From the NCBI GenBank assembly GCA_038329845.1, contig JBBQNJ010000010.1, positions 15,428-79,427 on the forward strand: 64,000 bases of DNA, given 5' to 3'. The notes under the pieces were generated by a model. That model did no database searches, was not told the DNA's origin, and saw only the letters and a program-made list of their open reading frames with translations. The stretch's first letter is position 1; every line of letters starts with the position of its first letter. A program made the position numbers and the translations under genes. The stretch comes from JBBQNJ01 sp038329845. Its GTDB lineage: Bacteria > Planctomycetota > Phycisphaerae > Tepidisphaerales > Tepidisphaeraceae. This document shows, piece by piece, positions 8,610-15,895 of this stretch.

Positions 8610-8840
8610 ATGCCAGCCAACTGGCCAACCTACTACGGGACGATGTTCCCCGACCTCACGTGGCTCGACTACAACGTGCCGTGGCGAGCCAAGGCGTTCG
8701 TGGCCGAGATGCGCAGCCAAGGCATCGGGGTGCAATCCAGCGAACTCAAGACCGACGTGCAGGGATGGGCGCAGTGCATCGCCTGCTCCGAATACCGCAC
8801 CTGCTACGACCTCCTGCGGGGGGCGATGGCAGCGCTGTGA
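8610..8840 (+). CDS. Small Cys-containing protein of the ars operon, unknown function
   Basis: A 76-aa acidic, Trp/Tyr-rich protein with no signal peptide or membrane segment. The start is well defined: GAGGAG lies 6 nt upstream. The C-terminal half has CIACSEYRTC, a Cys-x2-Cys-x5-Cys cluster that could bind arsenite or a metal or act in thiol exchange. It sits between arsR and arsC, directly after the O2 palindrome, so it is the first effector gene of the operon. I do not recognise the family. A role as an arsenite chaperone or redox partner of ArsC would fit the position and the cysteines, but that is inference from context only. Confidence 0.8.
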   Translation: MPANWPTYYGTMFPDLTWLDYNVPWRAKAFVAEMRSQGIGVQSSELKTDVQGWAQCIACSEYRTCYDLLRGAMAAL

Positions 8841-8866
8841 ACTCGAAAGAAAGGCGACGAACGCAC

Positions 8867-9316
8867 ATGGCGAAGCTCAGAATCCTGTTTCTCTGTACGG
8901 GCAACTCATGCCGCAGCCAAATGGCCGAGGGGTGGGCGCGGGCGCTGAAGGGCGAGGTACTCGAAGCCTACTCGGCCGGGCTCGAAACCCACGGCCTGAA
9001 CCCCAACGCCGTCAAGGTCATGGGCGAGGCGGGCGTGGATATCAGCCGACACATTTCCAAGACGACCGACGCCGTGCGCGATGTGCCGTTCGATTTCGTC
9101 GTGACTGTCTGCGGCCACGCCAACGAGACCTGCCCGGCCTGGCTGGGGAGCAAAGCCAGGGTCGTCCACGCAGGCTTCGACGACCCACCGGCATTGGCCA
9201 AGACGGCGCGGACGGAAGAGGAAGCCCTGAATCACTACCGGCGCGTCCGCGACGAGATCGCCGCGTTCGTGCGGACGCTGCCAGGATCACTGGCCGCGCA
9301 AGATCGGACGGTATGA
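8867..9316 (+). CDS. arsC: Arsenate reductase, thioredoxin-coupled (low-MW phosphatase fold)
   Basis: A 149-aa ArsC that reduces arsenate to arsenite in the cytosol. The phosphatase loop CTGNSCRS gives Cys10, Cys15 and Arg16, and TVCGHANETCP gives Cys82 and Cys89. These are the same positions as the catalytic triad Cys10/Cys82/Cys89 of the Staphylococcus plasmid pI258 enzyme, so the reduction should pass through a Cys82-Cys89 disulfide resolved by thioredoxin. The ATG at 8867 is chosen because the family N-terminus begins there; the longer open frame upstream overlaps the 76-aa gene. The acr3 start follows 3 nt after the stop codon. Confidence 0.96.
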   Translation: MAKLRILFLCTGNSCRSQMAEGWARALKGEVLEAYSAGLETHGLNPNAVKVMGEAGVDISRHISKTTDAVRDVPFDFVVTVCGHANETCPAWLGSKARVVHAGFDDPPALAKTARTEEEALNHYRRVRDEIAAFVRTLPGSLAAQDRTV

Positions 9317-9319
9317 CGC

Positions 9320-10432
9320 ATGGCCGGCATCACCAAGAAACTGTCGTTCCTCGACCGCTACCTGACGCTGTGGATTTTCCTGGCGATGGCCTTGGGCGTC
9401 GCATTGGGCTATCTGGCGCCAGGCACGCGGTGCTTGGTCCATCGCTTCGAATTCGGCACGACCAATGTCCCCATCGCCATCGGCCTGATCCTCATGATGT
9501 ACCCACCGCTGGCCAAGGTGCGCTACGAAGAACTGGGCGACGTGTTCCGCAACGTCAAGGTGCTCGGACTGTCGCTGGTGCAGAACTGGGTCATCGGGCC
9601 GATCCTCATGTTCGCTCTGGCGGCGCTGTTTCTGCATGGTCACCCCGAGTTCATGATCGGGCTGATCATGATCGGGCTGGCCCGGTGCATTGCGATGGTC
9701 ATCGTGTGGAACGCCTTGGCCAAGGGGGACACCGAATACGCCGCCGGCCTGGTCGCGTTCAACAGCATCTTCCAGGTGCTCTTCTACAGCGTCTACGCCT
9801 GGCTGTTCGTCAAAGTCATCCCTCCAGCCATCGGGCTTTCGCTGGGGGATGTGGACCTGTCGAAGATCACGATGGCCAGCATCGCGCAGAGCGTGTTCAT
9901 CTACTTGGGCATCCCGTTCTTGGCCGGGATGATCACGCGGTTTATCCTCGTGAAGTCCAAGGGGCGGGAGTGGTACGAGAAGCGGTTCATCCCGAAAATC
10001 AGCCCGATCACGCTGGTGGCGCTGCTGTTCACCATCGTGGCCATGTTCGTCATCCAAGGCGACAAGATCGTGCGCCAGCCGTGGAACGTGGTGCTGATCG
10101 CCATCCCGCTGCTGATCTACTTCGTGCTGATGTTCCTGGTGAGCTTCTGGATGGGCAAGAAGGCCGGGGCCGACTACTCCAAAACCGCAACCATCGCGTT
10201 CACTGCCGCCAGCAACAACTTCGAGTTGGCCATTGCCGTGGCCGTGGCGGTGTTCGGCATCAATCACGGTGCGGCCTTTGCTGCCGTGATCGGGCCACTG
10301 GTGGAGGTGCCGGCGTTGATCGGGTTGGTCAACGTGTCGCTATTCTTCCAGCGGCGGTACTTCAAGGAACCTGACACGACGCCTATGGCCGTCGATGCAG
10401 GCTGCCCCAGCGTCGTAAATGCGGGCAAGTAG
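9320..10432 (+). CDS. acr3: Arsenite efflux transporter, ACR3 family
   Basis: A 370-aa integral membrane protein with about ten hydrophobic segments. It exports arsenite from the cytoplasm using the proton-motive force. IGLARCIAMVIVWNALAKGD carries the conserved transport Cys of the fourth helix, and GPLVEVPALIGLV carries the conserved Glu of the ninth helix. AASNNFELAIAVAVAVFG is the other typical ACR3 helix. It follows arsC with a 3-nt gap, so the two are co-transcribed and probably translationally coupled, and the reductase supplies the pump substrate. Confidence 0.96.
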   Translation: MAGITKKLSFLDRYLTLWIFLAMALGVALGYLAPGTRCLVHRFEFGTTNVPIAIGLILMMYPPLAKVRYEELGDVFRNVKVLGLSLVQNWVIGPILMFALAALFLHGHPEFMIGLIMIGLARCIAMVIVWNALAKGDTEYAAGLVAFNSIFQVLFYSVYAWLFVKVIPPAIGLSLGDVDLSKITMASIAQSVFIYLGIPFLAGMITRFILVKSKGREWYEKRFIPKISPITLVALLFTIVAMFVIQGDKIVRQPWNVVLIAIPLLIYFVLMFLVSFWMGKKAGADYSKTATIAFTAASNNFELAIAVAVAVFGINHGAAFAAVIGPLVEVPALIGLVNVSLFFQRRYFKEPDTTPMAVDAGCPSVVNAGK

Positions 10433-10470
10433 CCCGAGACTCGCCGCCACTGGCAGCAGAAAGGACGCCC

Positions 10471-10830
10471 ATGCAGACGTCAACGACTCCCCTGAAACTC
10501 GCGTCCTCTTGTTCCGGTGCCGCCGCCGTGGCCGAGATCGCCGACCGGGCCGCGCGGCAACTCAACCGCCAAGGGACCGGGAAGTTGCACTGCCTGGCCG
10601 GTGTCGGAGGTCATGTGCCGGTCATCGTGGAACGTACGAAGGTCGCCGACGAGATCGTCGTCATCGACGGCTGCGAGAAGGACTGCGGCAAGCACTGCCT
10701 GCTGGGCGCTGGCATCGAGTCCTTCGCTCACCAGCGGGTGACGGATATGGGCATGGAAAAAGGCAAGTCGCCCGTGAATGAAGAACGAATTGCGGCGGTC
10801 GCCGATCGGGCGATTGCGGCACTGGTCTAA
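10471..10830 (+). CDS. DGC-domain protein (putative zinc/metal-binding)
   Basis: A 119-aa protein matching the DGC domain family: SSCSGAAAVAEIADRAARQL near the N-terminus, CLAGVGG in the middle, then the eponymous VIDGCEKDCGKHCL with closely spaced Cys residues. The many conserved thiols suggest metal or metalloid binding. Such proteins are often seen beside ars genes, but their biochemical role is not established. AAAGGA lies about 6 nt before the ATG. It lies between acr3 and arsM on the same strand. Confidence 0.85.
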   Translation: MQTSTTPLKLASSCSGAAAVAEIADRAARQLNRQGTGKLHCLAGVGGHVPVIVERTKVADEIVVIDGCEKDCGKHCLLGAGIESFAHQRVTDMGMEKGKSPVNEERIAAVADRAIAALV

Positions 10831-10852
10831 AACCTCAAGAAGGAGTATTGCA

Positions 10853-11761
10853 ATGACCACCAACATCACCGAGGCCGTGCGGTCGAAATATGCCGCCGTT
10901 GCCGAGAGCGATCTGACCAACCAGCATCAAGGCGTGCGGGCCGTGGCCCAAGCCTTCGGGTACACCCCCGAAGAACTCGCCTCGATCCCTGACGAGGCCA
11001 ACATGGGCCTCTCGTGCGGCAACCCCACGGCCACCGCGCATCTCAAGTGCGGTGAAGTCGTCGTCGATCTGGGCAGCGGCGGCGGACTCGACGTGTTCCT
11101 TGCCGCGCAGAAGGTCGGCCCGACCGGCCGCGCGATCGGCATCGACATGACCCAGGAGATGATCGACCGCGCCAATGCGGGGGCCGCTCGGGACGGCTTC
11201 GCCAACGTCGAGTTTCGCCTCGGGACCATCGACAAGATACCGCTGCCCGACGGAGTGGCTGACGTGGTTATCTCGAACTGCGTGATCAACCTCGCCCCGG
11301 ACAAGCCCGCCGTGTTCCGTGAGATCGCCCGTGTGCTCAAGCCCGGCGGGCGACTGGCGGTGAGCGACATTGCCCTTAAGAAGCATCTCCCCGCCGAACT
11401 CGCCGCCGACGTGATGGCTTACGTTGGCTGCATCGCCGGGGCGATTATGATCGAGGACTACAAGCGGCAACTGAAGGCGGCGGGATTCGAGCATGTCGAA
11501 GTCATCGGCAGCGGCGCCGATCTGAATGCCTACGCCAAGGTGGAGAACCAGTCGGGCTGCTGCTCACCGTCGATGCAAGCCCCTGCGCCTAAGTCTTCGT
11601 GCTGCGATGAGCCGCAGAAGGTGGTGGAATCGAGTTGTTGCACAACGGCGTCCAAGGCGAAGCCGCAACTGCACAAACGGCTGGCCGATCTGCTCAAGCG
11701 GTACAACGTCAATGACTATGCTGCCAGCGTGAAGGTGTTCGCGGTGAAGCCGCCCCGTTAA
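10853..11761 (+). CDS. arsM: Arsenite methyltransferase
   Basis: A 302-aa SAM-dependent methyltransferase that converts arsenite to methylated, partly volatile species. Motif I is VVDLGSGGGLDVFLA (about residues 70-84), and IDMTQEMIDRA follows. Candidate arsenic-binding cysteines are Cys55 (LSCGNP), Cys143 and Cys193 (VGCIAGA). The C-terminal extension has three Cys-Cys pairs (236/237, 250/251, 262/263) that may serve as arsenite-binding arms. The start at 10853 is fixed by AAGGAG 7 nt upstream; an upstream in-frame ATG overlaps the DGC gene. It is the last gene of the operon. Confidence 0.95.
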   Translation: MTTNITEAVRSKYAAVAESDLTNQHQGVRAVAQAFGYTPEELASIPDEANMGLSCGNPTATAHLKCGEVVVDLGSGGGLDVFLAAQKVGPTGRAIGIDMTQEMIDRANAGAARDGFANVEFRLGTIDKIPLPDGVADVVISNCVINLAPDKPAVFREIARVLKPGGRLAVSDIALKKHLPAELAADVMAYVGCIAGAIMIEDYKRQLKAAGFEHVEVIGSGADLNAYAKVENQSGCCSPSMQAPAPKSSCCDEPQKVVESSCCTTASKAKPQLHKRLADLLKRYNVNDYAASVKVFAVKPPR

Positions 11762-12026
11762 TACCCCAGGCTTTCGTGTTCTTTGAGCGCGGCCAAAGTC
11801 TGAATCTTCTGGCTTTGAAAAGGAGCTTTCAACGCAAAGGGATGAAGAACGCGGATTGGCCGCGACGTGAAGGTTTTTGTCCCAGGGTCCTGGTACGGCA
11901 CGGTCGGCGAGTGGCACTTGCGATTGCACGCGGAGGATCCCAACACGATCCTGGAGTATGACGTCTATCCGCAGCCATTCCACCTCGGCCATGACCCTGG
12001 GGCGCCGGCGTGATACGATGGCGTTG
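11762..12026. other. Intergenic region after arsM with a possible gene remnant
   Basis: No full gene is visible. From GTG 11867 to TGA 12013 on the plus strand runs a 48-codon frame reading MKVFVPGSWYGTVGEWHLRL and onward. It has balanced, protein-like composition but no ribosome site and no family I recognise; it could be the tail of a decayed gene. No terminator for the ars operon is evident. Confidence 0.35.
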
Positions 12027-12054
12027 TTGACGAGCAGATGCCCGAGACGAGAAT
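12027..12054 (+). promoter_or_regulatory. Candidate sulfatase promoter (leaderless)
   Basis: TTGACG (12027-12032), a 16-nt spacer and GAGAAT (12049-12054) lie only 6 nt before the sulfatase ATG at 12061. There is no Shine-Dalgarno site, so a leaderless transcript is suggested. The -10 match is moderate (4 of 6). Confidence 0.4.
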
Positions 12055-12060
12055 CCCGGC

Positions 12061-13404
12061 ATGGCTCGACGTCCCAACATCGTTCTCACCATCGCCGACG
12101 ACCATCGTTACGACGCTCTGGGGTTTCTCGGGCTGGAACCGGTTTGCACGCCGCATCTGGATCGGTTGGCCGAACGTGGGACTTGCTACGGCAACGCCTG
12201 GCTGCCCGGCTCGACGCACGGCGCGGTCTGCGCCCCGAGCCGGGCGATGCTGCACACCGGGCGATCGCTGTTCCATACCAGCGATTCGCTGCGTGCGATC
12301 GAGTCGCCCACACTGGCCCGCAAGCCCGCGCCGGGGGCGCCGCCGCTGCCGACGCTCGGCCAGCGCCTGCGCGACGCGGGTTACGTCACTTTCGGCACGG
12401 GCAAGTGGCACAACGAACCGGAATCGTTTATCCGCAGCTTCCAGTTCGGCCGCCGGGTGTTTTACGGCGGGATGTGCAGCCATTTCTGCGTGGGGAGTGT
12501 TGACTATGGACCCGACACCGCTCATCCGCCACAACGCGGCGGCATTGCCGGGCATTCGACCGATATTTTTTCCGGCGCCGCGGTCGATTTTCTGCGCTCG
12601 CTCGATCCCGGCGAGGATCGACCGTTCTTTCTGTATGTCGCGTTCACCGCCCCGCATGATCCGCGCGAGACGGTGTGGCATTGGCGAAATCGGTATCGTG
12701 CCCAGGACATGCCGGTTCCGCCGAGTTTTGTTCCCGAGCATCCGTTCGATCTAGGGGTGCGGGACATCCGCGATGAGCTGCTGGCCGAATATCCCCGCAC
12801 GCCCGAGGAGATTCGCCAGCACATCGCCGACTATTACGCGATTACGTCGCACATGGACGAGGGGATCGGTCGAATTCATATGGCGCTGGAGGAACTCGGG
12901 TTGTCGGACAACACCGTGGTGGTTCACACCGCTGATCACGGGATCGCCATCGGACGTCACGGGCTGATGGGCAAGCAATCGGTGTATGATCACTCGATCC
13001 ATGTGCCGCTATTGATTGCCGGTCCCGGCATCGAGCAGTCGCGGCGCGACGATCGCCTGGCGTATATGCAGGATCTTCATCCCACGTTGCTCGCCGCCGC
13101 GGGGATTGAGTTCGAGCCGTCGCAGACCGACTTTCAATCGCTGGATGGCGAATCGCGGCGGGATTTTCTGGGCAATGGTTACGCCGACACGCAGCGAACC
13201 ATCCGCGATGCGGTTCATAAGCTGAATGTGTTCAATATTGACGGGCAGTGTCGTCGCCAGTTGTTCGACCTCTCGCGCGATCGTCACGAGACGCGCGATC
13301 TGATCGACGATCCCGGCAACGCCGCGACGGTCGAGCGCCTGGGACGGGCGCTTCGGGACTGGCAGGCGCAATCCGATGATCCGTTCGTCGATCGCTTCGC
13401 ATAG
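12061..13404 (+). CDS. Sulfatase (type I, formylglycine-dependent)
   Basis: A 447-aa arylsulfatase-superfamily hydrolase. RPNIVLTIADDHRYDALG is the metal-binding N-terminus. AVCAPSR contains Cys57, which is expected to be converted to formylglycine in the C-x-P-S-R signature. VVVHTADHGIAIGRHGLMGKQS supplies the second set of metal and sulfate ligands, and the small C-terminal sub-domain (LFDLSRDRHETRDLIDDP) is typical. No signal peptide is visible, which is unusual for a sulfatase that acts on polysaccharides and hints at a cytoplasmic role on oligosaccharides, or at a start elsewhere. The neighbouring dapB is unrelated in function. Substrate unknown. Confidence 0.92.
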   Translation: MARRPNIVLTIADDHRYDALGFLGLEPVCTPHLDRLAERGTCYGNAWLPGSTHGAVCAPSRAMLHTGRSLFHTSDSLRAIESPTLARKPAPGAPPLPTLGQRLRDAGYVTFGTGKWHNEPESFIRSFQFGRRVFYGGMCSHFCVGSVDYGPDTAHPPQRGGIAGHSTDIFSGAAVDFLRSLDPGEDRPFFLYVAFTAPHDPRETVWHWRNRYRAQDMPVPPSFVPEHPFDLGVRDIRDELLAEYPRTPEEIRQHIADYYAITSHMDEGIGRIHMALEELGLSDNTVVVHTADHGIAIGRHGLMGKQSVYDHSIHVPLLIAGPGIEQSRRDDRLAYMQDLHPTLLAAAGIEFEPSQTDFQSLDGESRRDFLGNGYADTQRTIRDAVHKLNVFNIDGQCRRQLFDLSRDRHETRDLIDDPGNAATVERLGRALRDWQAQSDDPFVDRFA

Positions 13405-13448
13405 GCGATCGGCTGGAAGGCGGCGGGAGGGTGCGGTAAGTTTCCGCC

Positions 13449-14240
13449 ATGACTTCGATTGCGATTACGGGCGCCGCCGGGCGCATGGGTGTGCGGCTGG
13501 TGGCCTTGGCGCGGCAGACGCCGAACCTCGAAGTGGTCGCGGCACTGGAGCGGGCGGACCATCCGATGCTGGGTAAAGATGCCGGCGCCGTGGCGGGGAT
13601 TGGCGAGTTCGGAGTGCCGCTGGCGTCGGATCTCAGTGCCTCGCCGCGGGTGTTGATCGACTTCACCGTCCCGGCCGCGCTTCGCCGCTGGCTGGATGAG
13701 TGTCGCCGGCGCCGGATCGCCATGGTCATCGGCACCACCGGCTTGCAACCGTCCGATCACGCCGCGATCGACGCGGCGGCCGCCGATATCGCCATTGTTC
13801 AGTCGCCGAACATGAGCCTTGGGGTCAACCTGTTGTTCCAACTGGTGGGCCAGGTCGCCAAGACGCTGGGCGACGATTACGACATCGAAATCATTGAGGC
13901 CCATCACCGCTTCAAGAAAGATGCCCCCAGCGGCACGGCGATGGGGCTGGCCGAGTCGATCCTCAAGACGACCGGGAAAACCGCCGACGACCTGGTATTC
14001 AGTCGCCACGGCGACGATGTCGTCCGCCGGCGCGGACAAATCGGCATGCATTCGCTTCGCGTGGGAGACGAAGTCGGTCGCCACACCGTTCACTTCGCGG
14101 CGTTGGGAGAGCGGCTGGAGCTGACCCATGTGGCCACCAACCGCGACACCTTCGTTCATGGCGCATTGAAGGCCGCCGCGTGGATCGACGGGGGAAAGCC
14201 CGGTCGATATACGCTGCGCGACGTGCTGGGATTGAGTTGA
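13449..14240 (+). CDS. dapB: 4-hydroxy-tetrahydrodipicolinate reductase
   Basis: A 263-aa DapB, which reduces 4-hydroxy-tetrahydrodipicolinate with NAD(P)H in lysine and meso-diaminopimelate synthesis. ITGAAGRMG is the nucleotide-binding loop and GTTG lies in the middle. EAHHRFKKDAPSGTA is the complete active-site signature, with its His pair, Lys and PSGTA loop. The length is normal for the family. It lies 44 nt after the sulfatase on the same strand. Confidence 0.96.
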   Translation: MTSIAITGAAGRMGVRLVALARQTPNLEVVAALERADHPMLGKDAGAVAGIGEFGVPLASDLSASPRVLIDFTVPAALRRWLDECRRRRIAMVIGTTGLQPSDHAAIDAAAADIAIVQSPNMSLGVNLLFQLVGQVAKTLGDDYDIEIIEAHHRFKKDAPSGTAMGLAESILKTTGKTADDLVFSRHGDDVVRRRGQIGMHSLRVGDEVGRHTVHFAALGERLELTHVATNRDTFVHGALKAAAWIDGGKPGRYTLRDVLGLS

Positions 14241-14268
14241 AACTCCCCTCGGGAGCGAAAAAGGGCAA

Positions 14269-14391
14269 CTACAGCAACAGGAACCGCACCATCCACACCC
14301 CGACGGCGTAGAGGCTGCTCACCACCACCAGTCCGATAAAAAAGTGGAACCGACGGATGATCTTCGTGTCCTGAAACGCTGGGCTGCTCAC
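14269..14391 (-). CDS. Possible 40-aa single-pass membrane peptide
   Basis: From GTG 14391 to TAG 14269 runs a 40-codon frame with the polar head VSSPAFQDTKIIRRFH, a ~22-residue hydrophobic helix FFIGLVVVSSLYAVGVWMV and a short RFLLL end. The positive residues just before the helix predict a cytoplasmic N-terminus. AGGT lies close upstream of the GTG. Similarity to small inner-membrane tail proteins is only general, and the frame could be chance. The remaining bases of the 348-nt dapB-purD gap show no gene. Confidence 0.35.
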   Translation of the reverse strand: MSSPAFQDTKIIRRFHFFIGLVVVSSLYAVGVWMVRFLLL

Positions 14392-14588
14392 GGCTACCTG
14401 GCTCGCTTCCCCAATAAGTGAAAATACCCCTTACGACCTCGATACATAGTCTACCTTACGTGGATACCCTTGCAAATGCCTGATCTGGCAAATAAGGCTC
14501 CCGCAGTCACTTCCATTGACGTCCTTGCCGACAGAATCGGATATGCCGATCGCAATTCCCCGACTTCTCGGGTACTCTTTTCGGCCTT

Positions 14589-15857
14589 ATGAAAGTGCTG
14601 GTGATCGGATCGGGCGGTCGGGAGCATGCGCTGGCGTGGAAACTGGCGGATTCGCCGCTGTTGACAGAGTTGTTCTGCGCTCCGGGCAATCCGGGGACCG
14701 CCCAGGTGGCCGAAAACGTCGATCGGGACGTGATGGACTTCGCCCGCATCGAAAAATTCGTCGCCCGGACCGGGATTGAACTGGTGGTGATCGGGCCGGA
14801 AGATCCGCTGGCGGGGGGGCTGGCTGACCGGATCGGCGCGATGGGAGTCAAGGTGTTCGGACCGACGCGCGACGGGGCCCGGCTCGAGGCCGACAAGTGG
14901 TTCGCCAAGGAATTGATGCGGCAGCAGGCGATCCCCACCGCCGAGGCCCGCAGTTTTACCGATCCGCTCGCCGCCGAGGAATACGTGCGGGTGCGTGATG
15001 AGCCGGTGGTGATCAAAGCCGCCGGGCTGGCCAAGGGAAAAGGGGTAAGCCTGTGCCGCACCGCCGACGAGGCCGTGGCCGTCATCGACCGGATCATGCG
15101 GGAAAAGACCTTCGGCGACGCGGGCGGGCGGATCGTCATCGAGGAGATGCTGCACGGCCCGGAATGCTCGATCCTGGCGTTCGTTTCCGGCGAGTCGATC
15201 TACATGATGGACCCCAGCCAGGATCACAAGCCGGTCAATGACGGCGACACCGGTGCAATGACCGGCGGGATGGGCGCTTATTCCCCCACGCCAGTGGTAA
15301 CCGAAGCGATGCTGCGCCAGATTGAGCGGGACATCCTGGTGCCGGTGGTGGATGGCCTGCATCGGGACCGGATCCCGTACAAGGGCGTGCTGTACGCCGG
15401 GTTGATGCTCACGCCGGCCGGGCCGAAGGTGCTGGAGTTCAATTGCCGCTTCGGCGATCCGGAAACCCAGCCGCTGATGATGCGGCTGAAGAGCGATCTG
15501 CTGGAGGTGATGCTGGCGGTCGCCGATGAGCGACTGGAGCATATCGAGCTGAAATGGGATCCCCGACCGGCGTTATGCGTGGTGGCCGCCAGCCCGGGAT
15601 ATCCCGGGGATTATCCCAAGGGGCTGGCGATCACGGGAATCGACCAAGCGGACGCGATGAATGATGTGAAGGTGTTCCACAGCGGCACGAAGATGGCGGG
15701 CGATACGCTGGTGACGGATGGGGGACGTGTGCTGAGTGTGACGGCGCTGGGGAGCAGTTTCGCCGACGCCCGCAAGCGGGCGTATCAGGCGATGTCGAAA
15801 ATTCGATTCGAGGGGATGCACTTTCGCACCGATATCGGACATCAGGCAATGCGCTGA
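14589..15857 (+). CDS. purD: Phosphoribosylamine-glycine ligase (GAR synthetase)
   Basis: A 422-aa ATP-grasp ligase for the second step of purine synthesis, joining glycine to phosphoribosylamine. MKVLVIGSGGREHALAWKL is the PurD N-terminus. VIKAAGLAKGKGV is the ATP-grasp lysine region. GDTGAMTGGMGAYSPTPV and LEFNCRFGDPETQ are the hallmark substrate and metal segments. Full family length. The ATG at 14589 is the only sensible start; no Shine-Dalgarno site is visible. Confidence 0.97.
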   Translation: MKVLVIGSGGREHALAWKLADSPLLTELFCAPGNPGTAQVAENVDRDVMDFARIEKFVARTGIELVVIGPEDPLAGGLADRIGAMGVKVFGPTRDGARLEADKWFAKELMRQQAIPTAEARSFTDPLAAEEYVRVRDEPVVIKAAGLAKGKGVSLCRTADEAVAVIDRIMREKTFGDAGGRIVIEEMLHGPECSILAFVSGESIYMMDPSQDHKPVNDGDTGAMTGGMGAYSPTPVVTEAMLRQIERDILVPVVDGLHRDRIPYKGVLYAGLMLTPAGPKVLEFNCRFGDPETQPLMMRLKSDLLEVMLAVADERLEHIELKWDPRPALCVVAASPGYPGDYPKGLAITGIDQADAMNDVKVFHSGTKMAGDTLVTDGGRVLSVTALGSSFADARKRAYQAMSKIRFEGMHFRTDIGHQAMR

Positions 15858-15895
15858 GGCATGGGCACCGCGGGGATTTCGAAGAGGACGGGTTC

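Noticed and set aside
9287..10267. Minus-strand 326-codon frame opposite acr3
   Set aside because: Acr3 is certain on the other strand; the antisense frame is His/Gln/Asp-rich without domain features, as expected for a GC-rich shadow.
8908..10374. Plus-strand 488-codon frame overlapping arsC and acr3
   Set aside because: Out of frame with both conserved genes and Arg-rich; no start signal.
11867..12013. 48-codon GTG-initiated frame after arsM
   Set aside because: Protein-like composition but no ribosome site or recognisable family, so it is kept only as a possible remnant in the intergenic entry.
14225..14270. Terminator after dapB (CTCCC-CTC-GGGAG)
   Set aside because: The 5-bp stem is followed by CGAAAAA on the plus strand and lacks a proper T-tract on the minus strand.
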